DNA from: Acinetobacter sp. ANC 5054
GTDB taxonomy: Bacteria > Pseudomonadota > Gammaproteobacteria > Pseudomonadales > Moraxellaceae
Length of the DNA: 64,000 nucleotides
Assembly (NCBI RefSeq): GCF_002135295.1
Contig: NZ_NEGG01000001.1
Location: forward strand, 186,001-250,000
Direction: 5' to 3'
The notes beneath the pieces were generated by a model. It was not told the origin of the DNA and did no database searches. It saw only the letters and a list, made by a program, of their open reading frames with translations. Positions 20,074 through 29,649 of this stretch are shown here, in pieces (positions within the stretch are counted from its first letter, which is position 1; each line of letters begins with the position of its first letter). Position numbers and translations under genes: made by a program.

Positions 20074-22305
20074 TTATGGATTTGATTGCACATTTCCATT
20101 CGGCACTGTAATCACCGCGCGCTTCACGGGCGGCTCAATCGCCACAGGTGTGGTGACCACCGCTGCGGGCTGACTGTCCACAGGTGCAGTTGGCACGGTT
20201 TGATAAACAGGCGCAGGTGCACTATTTTTTGAAATGGGAATGCGCTGTTGATACACATCATCCACACTTTCAGGCAATTTGGCAAAATTACCATCTGAAT
20301 CAAGTGCCAACTGCAAGCTATACAACTGACTATAGCGCTGCTGTGACATTTTTCTGACATCACCTGAATTTCCAACAATGGTTGGATGGATAAAGATTAA
20401 TAAATTCCGCTTGGTATTGGATTTCCCTTCAGAGCTAAATAACTTACCCAGCACAGGAATCGCGCCCAAACCCGGAACAGATTGGCGTCCATGTAAGGTG
20501 TTGTCTGAAATCAAACCACCCAAAACAATCGTTTGACCATGCTCAGCCAAAATTGAGGTTTTTATCGCACGCTTGGTCGTCACTAAGTCTGATGCCTGAC
20601 CTTTATTGTCTTTAACATCTGAAACCTCTTGCTCGACCTCTAAACGTACTGTTCCACCATCACCAATATGTGGAACAACTTTGAGAGTCACCCCGACATC
20701 TTTACGTTCAATCGAGGTATAAGGATTAGCCGTCCCGCCTGTAGTCGTGACCGAACCCGTAACAAAGGGCACGTTTTCACCAACCACGATATAAGCTTCT
20801 TCATTATCCATCGTCACAATGGACGGTGTAGATAATAAGTTAGATTTGGTTTTTTCCTTTAAGGCTTGAATCATAGCGCCATATAACTTGCGCGAGCCAT
20901 CACTACCTTCACGATAATCACCAAGCACCAACGAGGTGCCTGCACCAATAGCACTTCCCGCACCTGCCGCACCACCAGTCAAATAACCTGCTGCAATTTT
21001 TTTAAGGCTGGAACCATAATTATCAAAGTTAATCAGACCAATGCCGCTACTGATATCGCCCATTGCCCATTGCACACCCAATTGGTCTGCATCAGTGCCT
21101 TCTACTTCAATAATTGCGGCTTCAATCAACACCTGTTCACGGCGAATATCCAATTGCTGAATTGCAGATTCGATTTCACGCATCAGCTGCGGATCAGCTT
21201 TCACAATCAATGCATTTTGCGTGGTGTCTGCAATGATACTGACGCCATTGGCATTAAAACTGGAAATACTATTTTGATTGTTATTTGTAGAGTTAGAGCC
21301 ATTCAGATTAATACCCGAACTGGTATTGTTTTGTGAACTAAAGGACTGTGAAGTGGAAGAATTATTATCAAGTAGATTATTCATTGAGTTGTTATTTGAT
21401 CCACTACTCGATGAATTACTGCTACTTACCGCTTGACCCGTCACCAGTCCTTGTAAAATTTCCGACAAGTTTTTAGAACTTGCATATTTCAAACGAAATA
21501 CTTTAAGCCCACCCAAACGATCTGCCGCAGGCACGTCTAATGTTTCGATCATTTGACGAATACGCTTACGGGTTGCCGTATCACCTTTAATGAGAATACG
21601 GTTGGTCCGATTATCCGCAATAATTCGGATACGAGAACCTTTCGGATCTTTAGATGCACCCGTTAAACTTATTGACTCAAGCAAACCAATCATCTCTTCC
21701 GCTTGGCTCGATTGTAGCGTCACAGCTTCAATATCATTTTGACCCGTACCATCCAAGTTTCGGATAATGGTTTCGAGTTGATAAATATTGCTGGCACGAT
21801 CAGAAACAATCAAGGCATTGGTTCCCGCCACCGCAGATAAATGTGCGAATTGCGGCATCAAAGGTCGTAGCGCAGGAATCAGGTCATTGGCATTGGTATT
21901 ATCGAGCCAAATCACACGTGTAACGATTTGATCCCCAGTCGCACGATGACGACCATCATAGGGAATCCCTGAGCTTTTGACATTACTGTCTGGCACTAAA
22001 CGAATAGTATTTCCTGAAGGTATAGCCACCACACCATTGACATTAAGCACTCCTAAAAATAAGTCGTAAACTTCACTTTTATTTAAGGGCTTGTTGGAAA
22101 TAACCGTAACATTTCCGCGAACCCGAGGATCGACTGCAAAATTTTTCCCCGTAATGTCGGCCACTTCATTAATAAAAGCAGTTAAATCCGCATCACGTAA
22201 GTTAATTTTCCAAGTTTGTGCATAACTTGCTGTGCTGACCATCGCAACCAAGGGCAACATGGCATAAGCAGCTAAAGTTGAACGGTTATTATTAAATAAA
22301 GCCAT
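20074..22305 (-). CDS. gspD: type II secretion system secretin GspD
   Basis: A 743-residue outer-membrane secretin. A signal peptide ends near ASYAQ. N0-N3 domains follow (WKINLRDADLTAFINEV and the repeated KH-like N domains), then the secretin domain with the VPxLGxIP-type block VPGLGAIPVLGKLF. A Ser/Asn-rich low-complexity insert of about 60 residues lies near 285-345, inside the N3 region; this loop varies in length among secretins. It forms the exit pore for lipases and other exoproteins. It follows gspC by 42 bases. Confidence 0.95.
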   Translation of the reverse strand: MALFNNNRSTLAAYAMLPLVAMVSTASYAQTWKINLRDADLTAFINEVADITGKNFAVDPRVRGNVTVISNKPLNKSEVYDLFLGVLNVNGVVAIPSGNTIRLVPDSNVKSSGIPYDGRHRATGDQIVTRVIWLDNTNANDLIPALRPLMPQFAHLSAVAGTNALIVSDRASNIYQLETIIRNLDGTGQNDIEAVTLQSSQAEEMIGLLESISLTGASKDPKGSRIRIIADNRTNRILIKGDTATRKRIRQMIETLDVPAADRLGGLKVFRLKYASSKNLSEILQGLVTGQAVSSSNSSSSGSNNNSMNNLLDNNSSTSQSFSSQNNTSSGINLNGSNSTNNNQNSISSFNANGVSIIADTTQNALIVKADPQLMREIESAIQQLDIRREQVLIEAAIIEVEGTDADQLGVQWAMGDISSGIGLINFDNYGSSLKKIAAGYLTGGAAGAGSAIGAGTSLVLGDYREGSDGSRKLYGAMIQALKEKTKSNLLSTPSIVTMDNEEAYIVVGENVPFVTGSVTTTGGTANPYTSIERKDVGVTLKVVPHIGDGGTVRLEVEQEVSDVKDNKGQASDLVTTKRAIKTSILAEHGQTIVLGGLISDNTLHGRQSVPGLGAIPVLGKLFSSEGKSNTKRNLLIFIHPTIVGNSGDVRKMSQQRYSQLYSLQLALDSDGNFAKLPESVDDVYQQRIPISKNSAPAPVYQTVPTAPVDSQPAAVVTTPVAIEPPVKRAVITVPNGNVQSNP

Positions 22306-22347
22306 ATATGCCTGTGTTTCCTAACCCTATAAAGTGATGAGCCATCA

Positions 22348-23202
22348 CTAAAAATCCTGTTGAATGGTCATCACTTGATCACCACGCTTTACTTCAAGCT
22401 TCACCTGCCCTTCACGGCGGGCTTGTTCTAATAGTTGTGCTTCAGATTGCCCTTGCCCAACAGTTTGTCCATTTAAAGACAAAATACGGTCCCCAGGTTG
22501 CAACCCAAGCTTATTTCTTAATGCTGCCGGGGTTTTATTCGAAACTTCAAACCCACCACTTGATGAAGGATTTACCCCCATCTCTTGCATATATTGTTCC
22601 CGGTTTTCAGCCATGCGTTGAACTGCCTGACCTATTGCGCTTTGTGCCGCATTATTTCCCATTGAATTATTCGGCATGTTGCTATTTTGCATCTCACCAC
22701 TTAGCGCTGCATTGGCCGGCGGAACAATCGGTTGATTTAAACCATTTTCGATGCCTTTAAATGCTAACTCACGGGTTGAGCCATTACCTTGTCTGAGGAT
22801 CACTTTATCCCAATACACTTCAGCCAATTGATAAGATGAACCTTCAATCATTTCACCGACCAAATATCGATCTGCGGTTTCGTTCACCTTAATCACGGCA
22901 GATGAATAACGGCTTGGCTGCCCAACGACCACACCTTGCAAAACCATATTGAGCTGTTCGTCTGCAGCAGATGCACGATTTTCTTGAAACAATGAAAAGG
23001 AACTAATATTCGGCACTTGGGTTTGCTGAGATCCCAATTCCACCCGATCTAACTGCATCGCTTGCGGTGGGGCAATCAGCAACCAAAAAAGTGCCGCCAA
23101 CTTCCAACATAAATACAGGATGAGTAAGGCCAAAATGATAGGTGCAATACGGTCGGTCTGCTTCCAATTTATTTCGCGAAACTTTTCTAGATAATCAGCC
23201 AT
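22348..23202 (-). CDS. gspC: type II secretion system protein GspC
   Basis: A 284-residue inner-membrane protein: one membrane helix (about 22-42), a periplasmic homology region (LQGVVVGQPSRYSSAVIKVN) that contacts GspD, and a C-terminal PDZ-like domain (NKLGLQPGDRILSLNGQTV). The ATG at 23202 overlaps the gspN stop codon (TGATG) and follows AGAGG; a TTG three bases upstream is less likely. It couples the inner-membrane platform to the secretin. Confidence 0.92.
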   Translation of the reverse strand: MADYLEKFREINWKQTDRIAPIILALLILYLCWKLAALFWLLIAPPQAMQLDRVELGSQQTQVPNISSFSLFQENRASAADEQLNMVLQGVVVGQPSRYSSAVIKVNETADRYLVGEMIEGSSYQLAEVYWDKVILRQGNGSTRELAFKGIENGLNQPIVPPANAALSGEMQNSNMPNNSMGNNAAQSAIGQAVQRMAENREQYMQEMGVNPSSSGGFEVSNKTPAALRNKLGLQPGDRILSLNGQTVGQGQSEAQLLEQARREGQVKLEVKRGDQVMTIQQDF

Positions 23203-23945
23203 CAATTCACGCCTCTTAACAGCGGTTGACGTGAACTAATCACATAAGTATCGAGACCTGCTTTGCCTTCATAGGAAGCCACGTTCATTAAAAAACGCTG
23301 CGTCAGCTGTACATCAAGCATCAAATCAGGCTCAAGCTGTAGATTCATCATCTTTTGATCACGCTGATCTCGGACATCTATCACTAATTTTGCATTATCT
23401 TGTTTAAGTTTTGCCACGAGTGACGGTACGTTCATCGTGTCTTGGCGCTGAGCAAAACTAAAGGCCATATCACCACCAGCCCATTGCATTTCACCATCCG
23501 TTGCACTAAACCCTTGCTGTGGTTTATATTTGAATTGCACATCATTCAATTGAATAGCATTCACTGGCCACTGCCAGTCGGCAAAGGACTTCAGGGTTTC
23601 TGGCGCAATTTGTCCTTCTAAGTTTTTGACGCTAATGGCTTTGCCTAAGCCATAACCCATCACACCTTGCATCTTGGTATTACCACTATGAATTTCTACA
23701 TTGGCACCCAAACGCAATAAAATTAAGTCCCATGGACGGGTTTTCCAACTGAGCGAGCCTTTTAGGTTTCCTTGCGTCCAATCTGCTTGACCCTGCCAAA
23801 TATTGCCACTGACATTATGGAGCATTTGATTGTTTTTATAGAATTTAGTAATAAGCCATGCTGCTGGTACTTGCAGCATCACAAAGATAAAAAAACTGAT
23901 GACAGCAAAAATAAGCCATCGAATATTGTTAGATTTATTGATCAT
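23202..23945 (-). CDS. gspN: type II secretion system protein GspN
   Basis: A 247-residue bitopic protein: an N-terminal membrane helix (about 10-30, LIFAVISFFIFVMLQVPAA), then a beta-rich periplasmic part with WQGQADWTQGNLKGSLSW, typical of GspN. It is an optional T2SS component of unclear mechanism. Its place ahead of gspC-gspD, apart from the remaining gsp genes, is the Acinetobacter arrangement. Translational coupling to gspC by TGATG. Confidence 0.88.
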   Translation of the reverse strand: MINKSNNIRWLIFAVISFFIFVMLQVPAAWLITKFYKNNQMLHNVSGNIWQGQADWTQGNLKGSLSWKTRPWDLILLRLGANVEIHSGNTKMQGVMGYGLGKAISVKNLEGQIAPETLKSFADWQWPVNAIQLNDVQFKYKPQQGFSATDGEMQWAGGDMAFSFAQRQDTMNVPSLVAKLKQDNAKLVIDVRDQRDQKMMNLQLEPDLMLDVQLTQRFLMNVASYEGKAGLDTYVISSRQPLLRGVN

Positions 23946-24043
23946 CCCACCACAACCGATCCATCAATTTTTTCCATAATTTAAAATTTTTTCTTTATAG
24001 ACACATTATGCATACTTTTTTCACATAGCCAATTCAAAGATAT

Positions 24044-24069
24044 AAAAAAACCAGGCCTTTGCCTGGTTT
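24044..24069 (-). terminator. terminator of the H-NS-like gene
   Basis: Stem CCAGGC/GCCTGG with a 4-base loop; on the minus strand it runs into a T-run (A-run on the plus strand at 24044-24050), 43 bases after the stop codon. Confidence 0.85.
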
Positions 24070-24111
24070 AATTATCCTGAATGCAGGATATGACCGTTTG
24101 ATGAAATCTTA

Positions 24112-24435
24112 TTAAATTAAGAAATCTTCAAGTTTGGCACCTTTTTCTAGCTCAGCAACCAACCAACGTGGTTGTTTACCGCGACCAGTCCAAGTATCCG
24201 CAGCATTTGCTTTACTACGATAACGAGGTTCAACAGCTTTACGTGTGGTTTTTTTACGTTTAGTTGAGCCCATTTCTAAAATTTGCTCAACAGTAAGATC
24301 TAAACTTTCTGCGATTTCTACAATGCGGTTATACGCATCTTCAATTGCTTGGTCTTTTTTAGAAGCGATCAGTGCTTCAGCTTCAACTTGAAGTTTTTTT
24401 AACTCTTCAACTGACAAATTACTAATATCAGGCAT
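24112..24435 (-). CDS. H-NS family nucleoid protein
   Basis: A 107-residue protein. The N-terminal half is a coiled coil for oligomerisation (LSVEELKKLQVEAEALIASK). The C-terminal half carries the DNA-binding signature DTWTGRGKQPRWL at about 80-92, the AT-rich minor-groove loop of the H-NS family. It is the same type as the single H-NS of Acinetobacter, which silences horizontally acquired genes. Monocistronic, with a very AT-rich upstream region. Confidence 0.92.
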   Translation of the reverse strand: MPDISNLSVEELKKLQVEAEALIASKKDQAIEDAYNRIVEIAESLDLTVEQILEMGSTKRKKTTRKAVEPRYRSKANAADTWTGRGKQPRWLVAELEKGAKLEDFLI

Positions 24436-24580
24436 AATATTTAACTCCGGAAATTCATATTATTGTGCTTTTTAAAACTTGCACATAATATTTATAATAA
24501 AATATTAATTCAATCTTTAATTTGCACTTAATCACAATAAATTAACATTTATTACTTAATTAAATATTAAAAAATTGTAT

Positions 24581-25009
24581 TTAAATATTATTGTTCACTG
24601 CCAATTCAAATTTTCTAATTTGTTCTTTAATACTTTCTGGAATTGCTGTTTTTTGCATCGTTTTATTATCTACGCATACAACAACCGCATCACCTGTTGC
24701 CACAATATTGTTTTGTGCTTCACTCCACAAAATATAACTCATTCGAAAAGCACTATTTCGAAGCTCTTCAACCCGTGTCGCCACTTTTAATTGATCTGGG
24801 TAAACCACAGGGCTAAGATATTTACATTGACTCGATGCAACTACAGTCACAACATTTTGGTTAAAAATATTTAATGCATCTAAATATCGAATTCGTGCAC
24901 TTTCCATATAACGATAATACTGCACATTGTTTACATGACCAAAGGCATCCATATCGCCCCATGCCACACTTTGTTGATGAATCACTGGATAATGAGATAA
25001 ATCCTGCAT
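24581..25009 (-). CDS. acyl-CoA thioesterase (YbgC/FadM type)
   Basis: A 142-residue single hot-dog protein with the 4-hydroxybenzoyl-CoA thioesterase signature WGDMDAFGHVNNVQYYRYMESARI at 18-41, including the catalytic Asp. AAAGGA precedes the ATG. It lies 10 bases after hemY, so it is probably the last gene of the hem operon; there is no known functional link to heme synthesis. The substrate is unknown. Confidence 0.88.
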   Translation of the reverse strand: MQDLSHYPVIHQQSVAWGDMDAFGHVNNVQYYRYMESARIRYLDALNIFNQNVVTVVASSQCKYLSPVVYPDQLKVATRVEELRNSAFRMSYILWSEAQNNIVATGDAVVVCVDNKTMQKTAIPESIKEQIRKFELAVNNNI

Positions 25010-25019
25010 ATAAAATCCT

Positions 25020-26213
25020 TTATATTTTTATTTCCATAAAATTCGCATTATTTTCAAAGATTAAATTTAACTGTTTGTTTAAATCTTCTTGCTGATTTAA
25101 TGCTGATTTAATTCTTAAATAACTCATGAGCACATCATCGGGATACAAACTTAATAAAGCTTGTGCCTCAGCTTCACGTTCGGTCGCCGTATAAATATTC
25201 CATTTTGCAAAACTAAATACCGGCAGTGCGGGATATTTTTCCTCCCAGTGCTGAATTTGCTGCTCAACCGCCACATAATCAGGATTTTGTTTCAACATTT
25301 TTTGTTGGAACCACATAAAGAATACTTCTTGATTAAATTGTTGCTCTAATAAATGCACAGCCAATAGCGCATGTTCTTGGCTCATTTCTGGCATTCGAGA
25401 CAACACTTTTAACCATAAGACTTTTACAGCGTATTTACGTTCTTCAATTTGATCTTGTAAATCCAAATAACGCTGCTTTAAACGTTGCAAGTCATCGACA
25501 TCTGCTTGATCAAACGCCAGAAGCAATTGTTCAAGCCATGCCTGTTTAGTAAATTCGTCTAGATGTCCGTACTTGGTCGAACGCAAATATAACCATGGAA
25601 ATTGTAAGGCAAACATTCCCCACAGCGTAGTCAATCGCTGTTCATACGCGCTACTGACTTTTTTTAACCAAGGTGAAAGCTCATGCTGATTGAGAAATTC
25701 TAAATGTGTTAAGGCTTTTTCACCATCGTGCTGCGCTAGGTAAATTTCAATGCGTTGCAATTCAGCCAATTCAAAGGCCATAGGCGTAGTTTGATTTAAA
25801 GCACTTAATGCTGTTTCATATTGTTGTTCTAACCAATATAAACGCGCATCAACTATCCCTTTTAATAGTCCAGACTCAGTAAATGCCTGCTGAATAAATC
25901 CGTTCTGATCTTGGGCTGCATTTAAAAGCCAAATCACCGCCAATTGTTCATAGGGGTGTAATTTATTAAAACTAAAAACTGTTTCGGATTTGCGCTGCTC
26001 TCTGCTGAGATAACGCTTGATACCATACCAAATAAATTGAACAGTTAAACTCAAGAGTGCCAAGACAAAAACAATAAGCCAAATATTGGTTTGTATTTGC
26101 CAGTCACGCCAATAAATATAAACATAACCTGCACCGTGCCCAAAGCTCAAAACGCTTATTATCGCAATCGCGAGTAAACTCACGAACAAATAGGCCAATA
26201 AGATTTGTTTCAC
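25020..26213 (-). CDS. hemY: HemY-type TPR membrane protein
   Basis: A 397-residue protein with two N-terminal membrane helices (about 5-25 and 42-65) around GHGAGYVYIYWRDWQIQTN, the HemY_N signature, and a helical TPR-like cytoplasmic or periplasmic region to the C-terminus. It is encoded with hemCD in many proteobacteria; the biochemical role is unsettled, and it is not the Bacillus protoporphyrinogen oxidase also called HemY. Seven bases after hemX. Confidence 0.82.
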   Translation of the reverse strand: MKQILLAYLFVSLLAIAIISVLSFGHGAGYVYIYWRDWQIQTNIWLIVFVLALLSLTVQFIWYGIKRYLSREQRKSETVFSFNKLHPYEQLAVIWLLNAAQDQNGFIQQAFTESGLLKGIVDARLYWLEQQYETALSALNQTTPMAFELAELQRIEIYLAQHDGEKALTHLEFLNQHELSPWLKKVSSAYEQRLTTLWGMFALQFPWLYLRSTKYGHLDEFTKQAWLEQLLLAFDQADVDDLQRLKQRYLDLQDQIEERKYAVKVLWLKVLSRMPEMSQEHALLAVHLLEQQFNQEVFFMWFQQKMLKQNPDYVAVEQQIQHWEEKYPALPVFSFAKWNIYTATEREAEAQALLSLYPDDVLMSYLRIKSALNQQEDLNKQLNLIFENNANFMEIKI

Positions 26214-26219
26214 AGTCGA

Positions 26220-27062
26220 TTATCCTATGAGTGCCCGAGTATTTAAATGCGGTATAGATATTACGGGTGTATCTTTTAATTGCAGTACACGCTTTTGCAT
26301 TTGTTTTATGGATGGATCAGGTAACTGCTGCATAATTTGAATTATTTCTGTCAGCTCTTGTTGAAATTGAGGATATTGACCTTGATTTAAAATCTGCTGA
26401 GCCAAAATCAATCTTAATTGAATTTCTTTTAATACTAAACCACGTTGCATTAATGCAGGGCTTGGAGTTTGAACGGATTCAATTTGAATCCAACGTTGCC
26501 AAAACGTTTGATCTTTATTTTTAGTTTGCTTTACATAAGGCTGCTGAATTTCTTTTTCCAGCATTTTATCTAAAGCCTGTAAGCTGTTTTTAACTTTGTC
26601 TAACTGAGCTTGTCGTGCAGTCACATATTGTTTTAAGCTTTCACGATCCTTTTGAATCACTTGATGCAAACTCATTCGTAACGCTGGCGCTAAACTCAAT
26701 TGTGCTAATTGCTGATCCAATTGATTAAGCTTATCCAAAGCAACACCAAATTCTTGCTGTTGTAACGCAAACTCAATCAAATCAAGCTGCTGCCCAATAA
26801 CTACCACTGGCTGAATACTGATTGTCAGCTCATCCGTAGCAGGTTGAGGCGCATTACTAGAACCTATTGAAGTCGTTGCCTGAGTACCCAATTGCCGCTT
26901 CATTGCCACCAACTGATCATTTAAACCCGCTGTTTGTTGTTGTAATTGGGTTTGCTGTTGCAGCAATTCGGTGTTTTGTGCGTTCATTTGAAACACATCA
27001 AAGCTTAGCTTAGCAAGCCAAACCACAGCAATAACAACAAGGACAATAAGCAACTTCTTCAT
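26220..27062 (-). CDS. hemX: HemX-like membrane protein
   Basis: A 280-residue protein: an N-terminal membrane helix (about 4-22), a Gln-rich coiled coil (TELLQQQTQLQQQTAGLNDQ), then a helical HemX domain. The family is annotated as a uroporphyrinogen-III methyltransferase homologue but lacks methyltransferase motifs. The start overlaps the hemD stop codon by 4 bases. Confidence 0.82.
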   Translation of the reverse strand: MKKLLIVLVVIAVVWLAKLSFDVFQMNAQNTELLQQQTQLQQQTAGLNDQLVAMKRQLGTQATTSIGSSNAPQPATDELTISIQPVVVIGQQLDLIEFALQQQEFGVALDKLNQLDQQLAQLSLAPALRMSLHQVIQKDRESLKQYVTARQAQLDKVKNSLQALDKMLEKEIQQPYVKQTKNKDQTFWQRWIQIESVQTPSPALMQRGLVLKEIQLRLILAQQILNQGQYPQFQQELTEIIQIMQQLPDPSIKQMQKRVLQLKDTPVISIPHLNTRALIG

Positions 27063-27838
27063 GGGTTTTCCTGCACTTGCTGAACATGCTGCAAAATGTG
27101 CGCTGGGTTTAAATCTTCAAGTTGGATGATCGGATAATTTAAAGCAAATTGCATTTGGGTCTGTGTAACCACATCGACCAGCCGCGAACCAAGCACAAAA
27201 ATACAGGCTTTATCGAGTAGGTCAGGCTGATCTCGTATCAACTCCAACCAATTGAGCCAACTCGCTTCACTGCTCACGAGCATACAATACCGAGATGACA
27301 TTTGCAGGTCAGGGAGATGTGATTGAAGGATTTGCATAGCGCTTGGCGGAAGTTGGCGTCGGTATAAAACAAAATTTAAAACTTGAATATTATGCTCGAC
27401 CAGCGTTTGCATCATAAATTGACGTCCACCTTCCCCACGCCAAAATGCCACAGTCGAGCCAGCACGAAGCTGCTCTAAGCAAGGCAAGCTTAACATCCCT
27501 TCCGAAGTCTCAACTTCGGGCGTAATGCTACTGATGCCATATTCAGCCAATGTGATTGCGGTTGCTCGACCTACTGCAACCCATTGCTTCGACTTTAATT
27601 GATCAATACTTAATGACGTTTGGGCTAGGCCAGCCATGCCTATGTGTACAGCCGATGGACTCACCACCACGATCACTTGTGCATCACGCAATTGTGCATA
27701 ACAAGCTGCTAAGTCTTCTGACCACACACGTGCAGTTAATTCCAAAAGAGGAAGATTCACCACTGAAACCCCTGCATGTTGCAGGGTTTCAGTCAATGCA
27801 GCTGCTCGATCTTGTGGGCGAGTGTTGATAAACAACAT
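27059..27838 (-). CDS. hemD: uroporphyrinogen-III synthase
   Basis: A 259-residue two-lobed protein typical of the very divergent HemD family. It starts LFINTRPQDRAAALTETLQ and has the VVSPSAVHIG stretch (about 58-67) and WVAVGRATA. It cyclises hydroxymethylbilane with inversion of ring D. It starts 3 bases after the hemC stop codon and overlaps hemX, which supports the assignment. Confidence 0.9.
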   Translation of the reverse strand: MLFINTRPQDRAAALTETLQHAGVSVVNLPLLELTARVWSEDLAACYAQLRDAQVIVVVSPSAVHIGMAGLAQTSLSIDQLKSKQWVAVGRATAITLAEYGISSITPEVETSEGMLSLPCLEQLRAGSTVAFWRGEGGRQFMMQTLVEHNIQVLNFVLYRRQLPPSAMQILQSHLPDLQMSSRYCMLVSSEASWLNWLELIRDQPDLLDKACIFVLGSRLVDVVTQTQMQFALNYPIIQLEDLNPAHILQHVQQVQENP

Positions 27839-27841
27839 GTA

Positions 27842-28759
27842 TTAATAGAGCGCCTTCAGGATGTCACCTGCACCTTGAGCCAATAGGTCTTTCGCCAATG
27901 CAACACCCAATTGTTCTGCTTGTTCAGGTGTCCCTGTTTGCTGTGCTTTCAGCAAGGTTTGACCATCTGGACTACCCACACGACCTTCCAAATGAATTTG
28001 ACCATCGCTCAAGGTCGCATAACCCGCGATCGGTACTTGGCATCCACCTTCTAAATAAGCATTGAATGCACGTTCTGCACGAACACAGGCATTGGTTTCC
28101 GCATGCATTAAAGGTTGAATTAAATCTAATACATTTTGGTCATCTGCACGGCACTCCAGACCCAAAGCACCTTGTCCAACCGCAGGCAGACTAATGACAG
28201 GCTGAATACTATGGCGAATGCGTTCAGCCAAACTTAAACGTTTTAAGCCTGCACTGGCTAAAATAATCGCATCATAATTACCCGCATCAAGCTTTGAAAG
28301 ACGCGTACCGACATTGCCACGTAAGTCAATAATTTCAAGGTCTGGACGTTGTTTTAAAATCTGACATTTGCGACGTAGGCTTGATGTACCCACTTTGGCA
28401 CCTTGCGGCAAGTCATCAAAACTTTGATATTGATTCGAGACAAAGGCATCGAAAGGATCTTCACGTTCACAAATGACCGCCAGACTTAATCCTTCAGGCA
28501 ATGCCATGGGTACATCTTTCATTGAATGTACCGCTAAATCTGCGCGACCATCTAAGAGTGCTGCTTCTAATTCTTTTACAAATAACCCTTTGCCACCAAT
28601 TTTAGCCAAAGGGGTATCCAAAATTTTGTCCCCTTGGGTTACAAAGGTCACCAACTCAACTTTTAAATCTGTATGTAAGGCTTCTAAACGCGCACGTATA
28701 TGTTCAGCCTGCCACAGGGCAAGCGGGCTTTGTCGAGTTGCAATCTTGAGGATTTTCAT
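27842..28759 (-). CDS. hemC: porphobilinogen deaminase (hydroxymethylbilane synthase)
   Basis: A 305-residue enzyme with the N-terminal [12 protein letters not shown], the active-site VHSMKDVPM at about 80-88, and the dipyrromethane-cofactor cysteine in EGGCQVPIA at about 237-245. It polymerises four porphobilinogen molecules. It heads the hemC-D-X-Y run, downstream of algR. Confidence 0.97.
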   Translation of the reverse strand: MKILKIATRQSPLALWQAEHIRARLEALHTDLKVELVTFVTQGDKILDTPLAKIGGKGLFVKELEAALLDGRADLAVHSMKDVPMALPEGLSLAVICEREDPFDAFVSNQYQSFDDLPQGAKVGTSSLRRKCQILKQRPDLEIIDLRGNVGTRLSKLDAGNYDAIILASAGLKRLSLAERIRHSIQPVISLPAVGQGALGLECRADDQNVLDLIQPLMHAETNACVRAERAFNAYLEGGCQVPIAGYATLSDGQIHLEGRVGSPDGQTLLKAQQTGTPEQAEQLGVALAKDLLAQGAGDILKALY

Positions 28760-28854
28760 AAATTTTAAAATACAGTCTATAGCGTCGTTATTCTAAACTT
28801 AACCTGCTCAATTGAAAATGCAAGCAGATTTCACTGTGTTAAACGATCGAGCAC

Positions 28855-29595
28855 TTACAATTTCTGTATTCGTTCACGTAAATTAGGTAAATGACGACGG
28901 CTCACTGCAAGGCGCTCATTCAAGTCACGGCAGCGCACTTGATACTGTCCTGAACTCACCACTTCCAATCCATCTAGAAAGCTCACTGAAACCAAAGCAT
29001 TACGATGAATGCGGATAAAGCGTTCGCCAAATTCATTTTCTAAATCTTTTAAGGTCTCATCAATGAGCACACTGCCATTTTTGTGTCGAACAGTCACATA
29101 TTTTTGATCTGCCAGAAAATAATAAATATTTTCCACTGGAACCAATTCGACGCCACGATAGGTTTTTGCCGCGATTTGATGGCGGCTGATTTTAATTTCG
29201 TCCATATTTTCTTTTTGTTTTATCGTGCTCATTTGAGCTTGGGTTAATTTAATAATATGCTCTAAAACCTGCTGCAATTCCTGTTGCATAACGGGTTTAA
29301 GTAAATATCCCTCTGCATTCGATTTAAATGCATCAAGTGCATGATGATCATAAGCAGTACAAAAAATGATTGCTGGCATAGGATCAAGTTCACGCAAAAT
29401 TTTCGCGCAACTCAGTCCATCCATTTCTGGCATTTGAATATCTAATAATACGACATCAGGCTCGAGGCTTTGAGCCAAGTCAATCGCTTGCTGTGCATGT
29501 GACGCTTTCGCAACCACGTGATGTCCTAGCTGCATGACTAAACGTGATAACCGCTCTATTGCAAGAGGCTCATCATCACAGATCAGGATGTCCAT
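28855..29595 (-). CDS. algR: LytTR-family response regulator (AlgR-like)
   Basis: A 246-residue regulator: a receiver domain with acidic D7-D8 and phosphoacceptor D52 in LLDIQMPEMDG, T/Y switch residues in CTAYD, and a C-terminal LytTR DNA-binding domain (RFIRIHRNALVSVSFLDGL). Context argH / algZ-algR-hemC-hemD is the same as in Pseudomonas, where AlgR controls alginate, type IV pilus and virulence genes. Its targets in Acinetobacter are not inferable here. Confidence 0.9.
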   Translation of the reverse strand: MDILICDDEPLAIERLSRLVMQLGHHVVAKASHAQQAIDLAQSLEPDVVLLDIQMPEMDGLSCAKILRELDPMPAIIFCTAYDHHALDAFKSNAEGYLLKPVMQQELQQVLEHIIKLTQAQMSTIKQKENMDEIKISRHQIAAKTYRGVELVPVENIYYFLADQKYVTVRHKNGSVLIDETLKDLENEFGERFIRIHRNALVSVSFLDGLEVVSSGQYQVRCRDLNERLAVSRRHLPNLRERIQKL

Positions 29596-29649
29596 TTCTC
29601 CTCCTTATCCAGTTAACGTCATTTATTTTTATAGGTTAACTGTGATCTT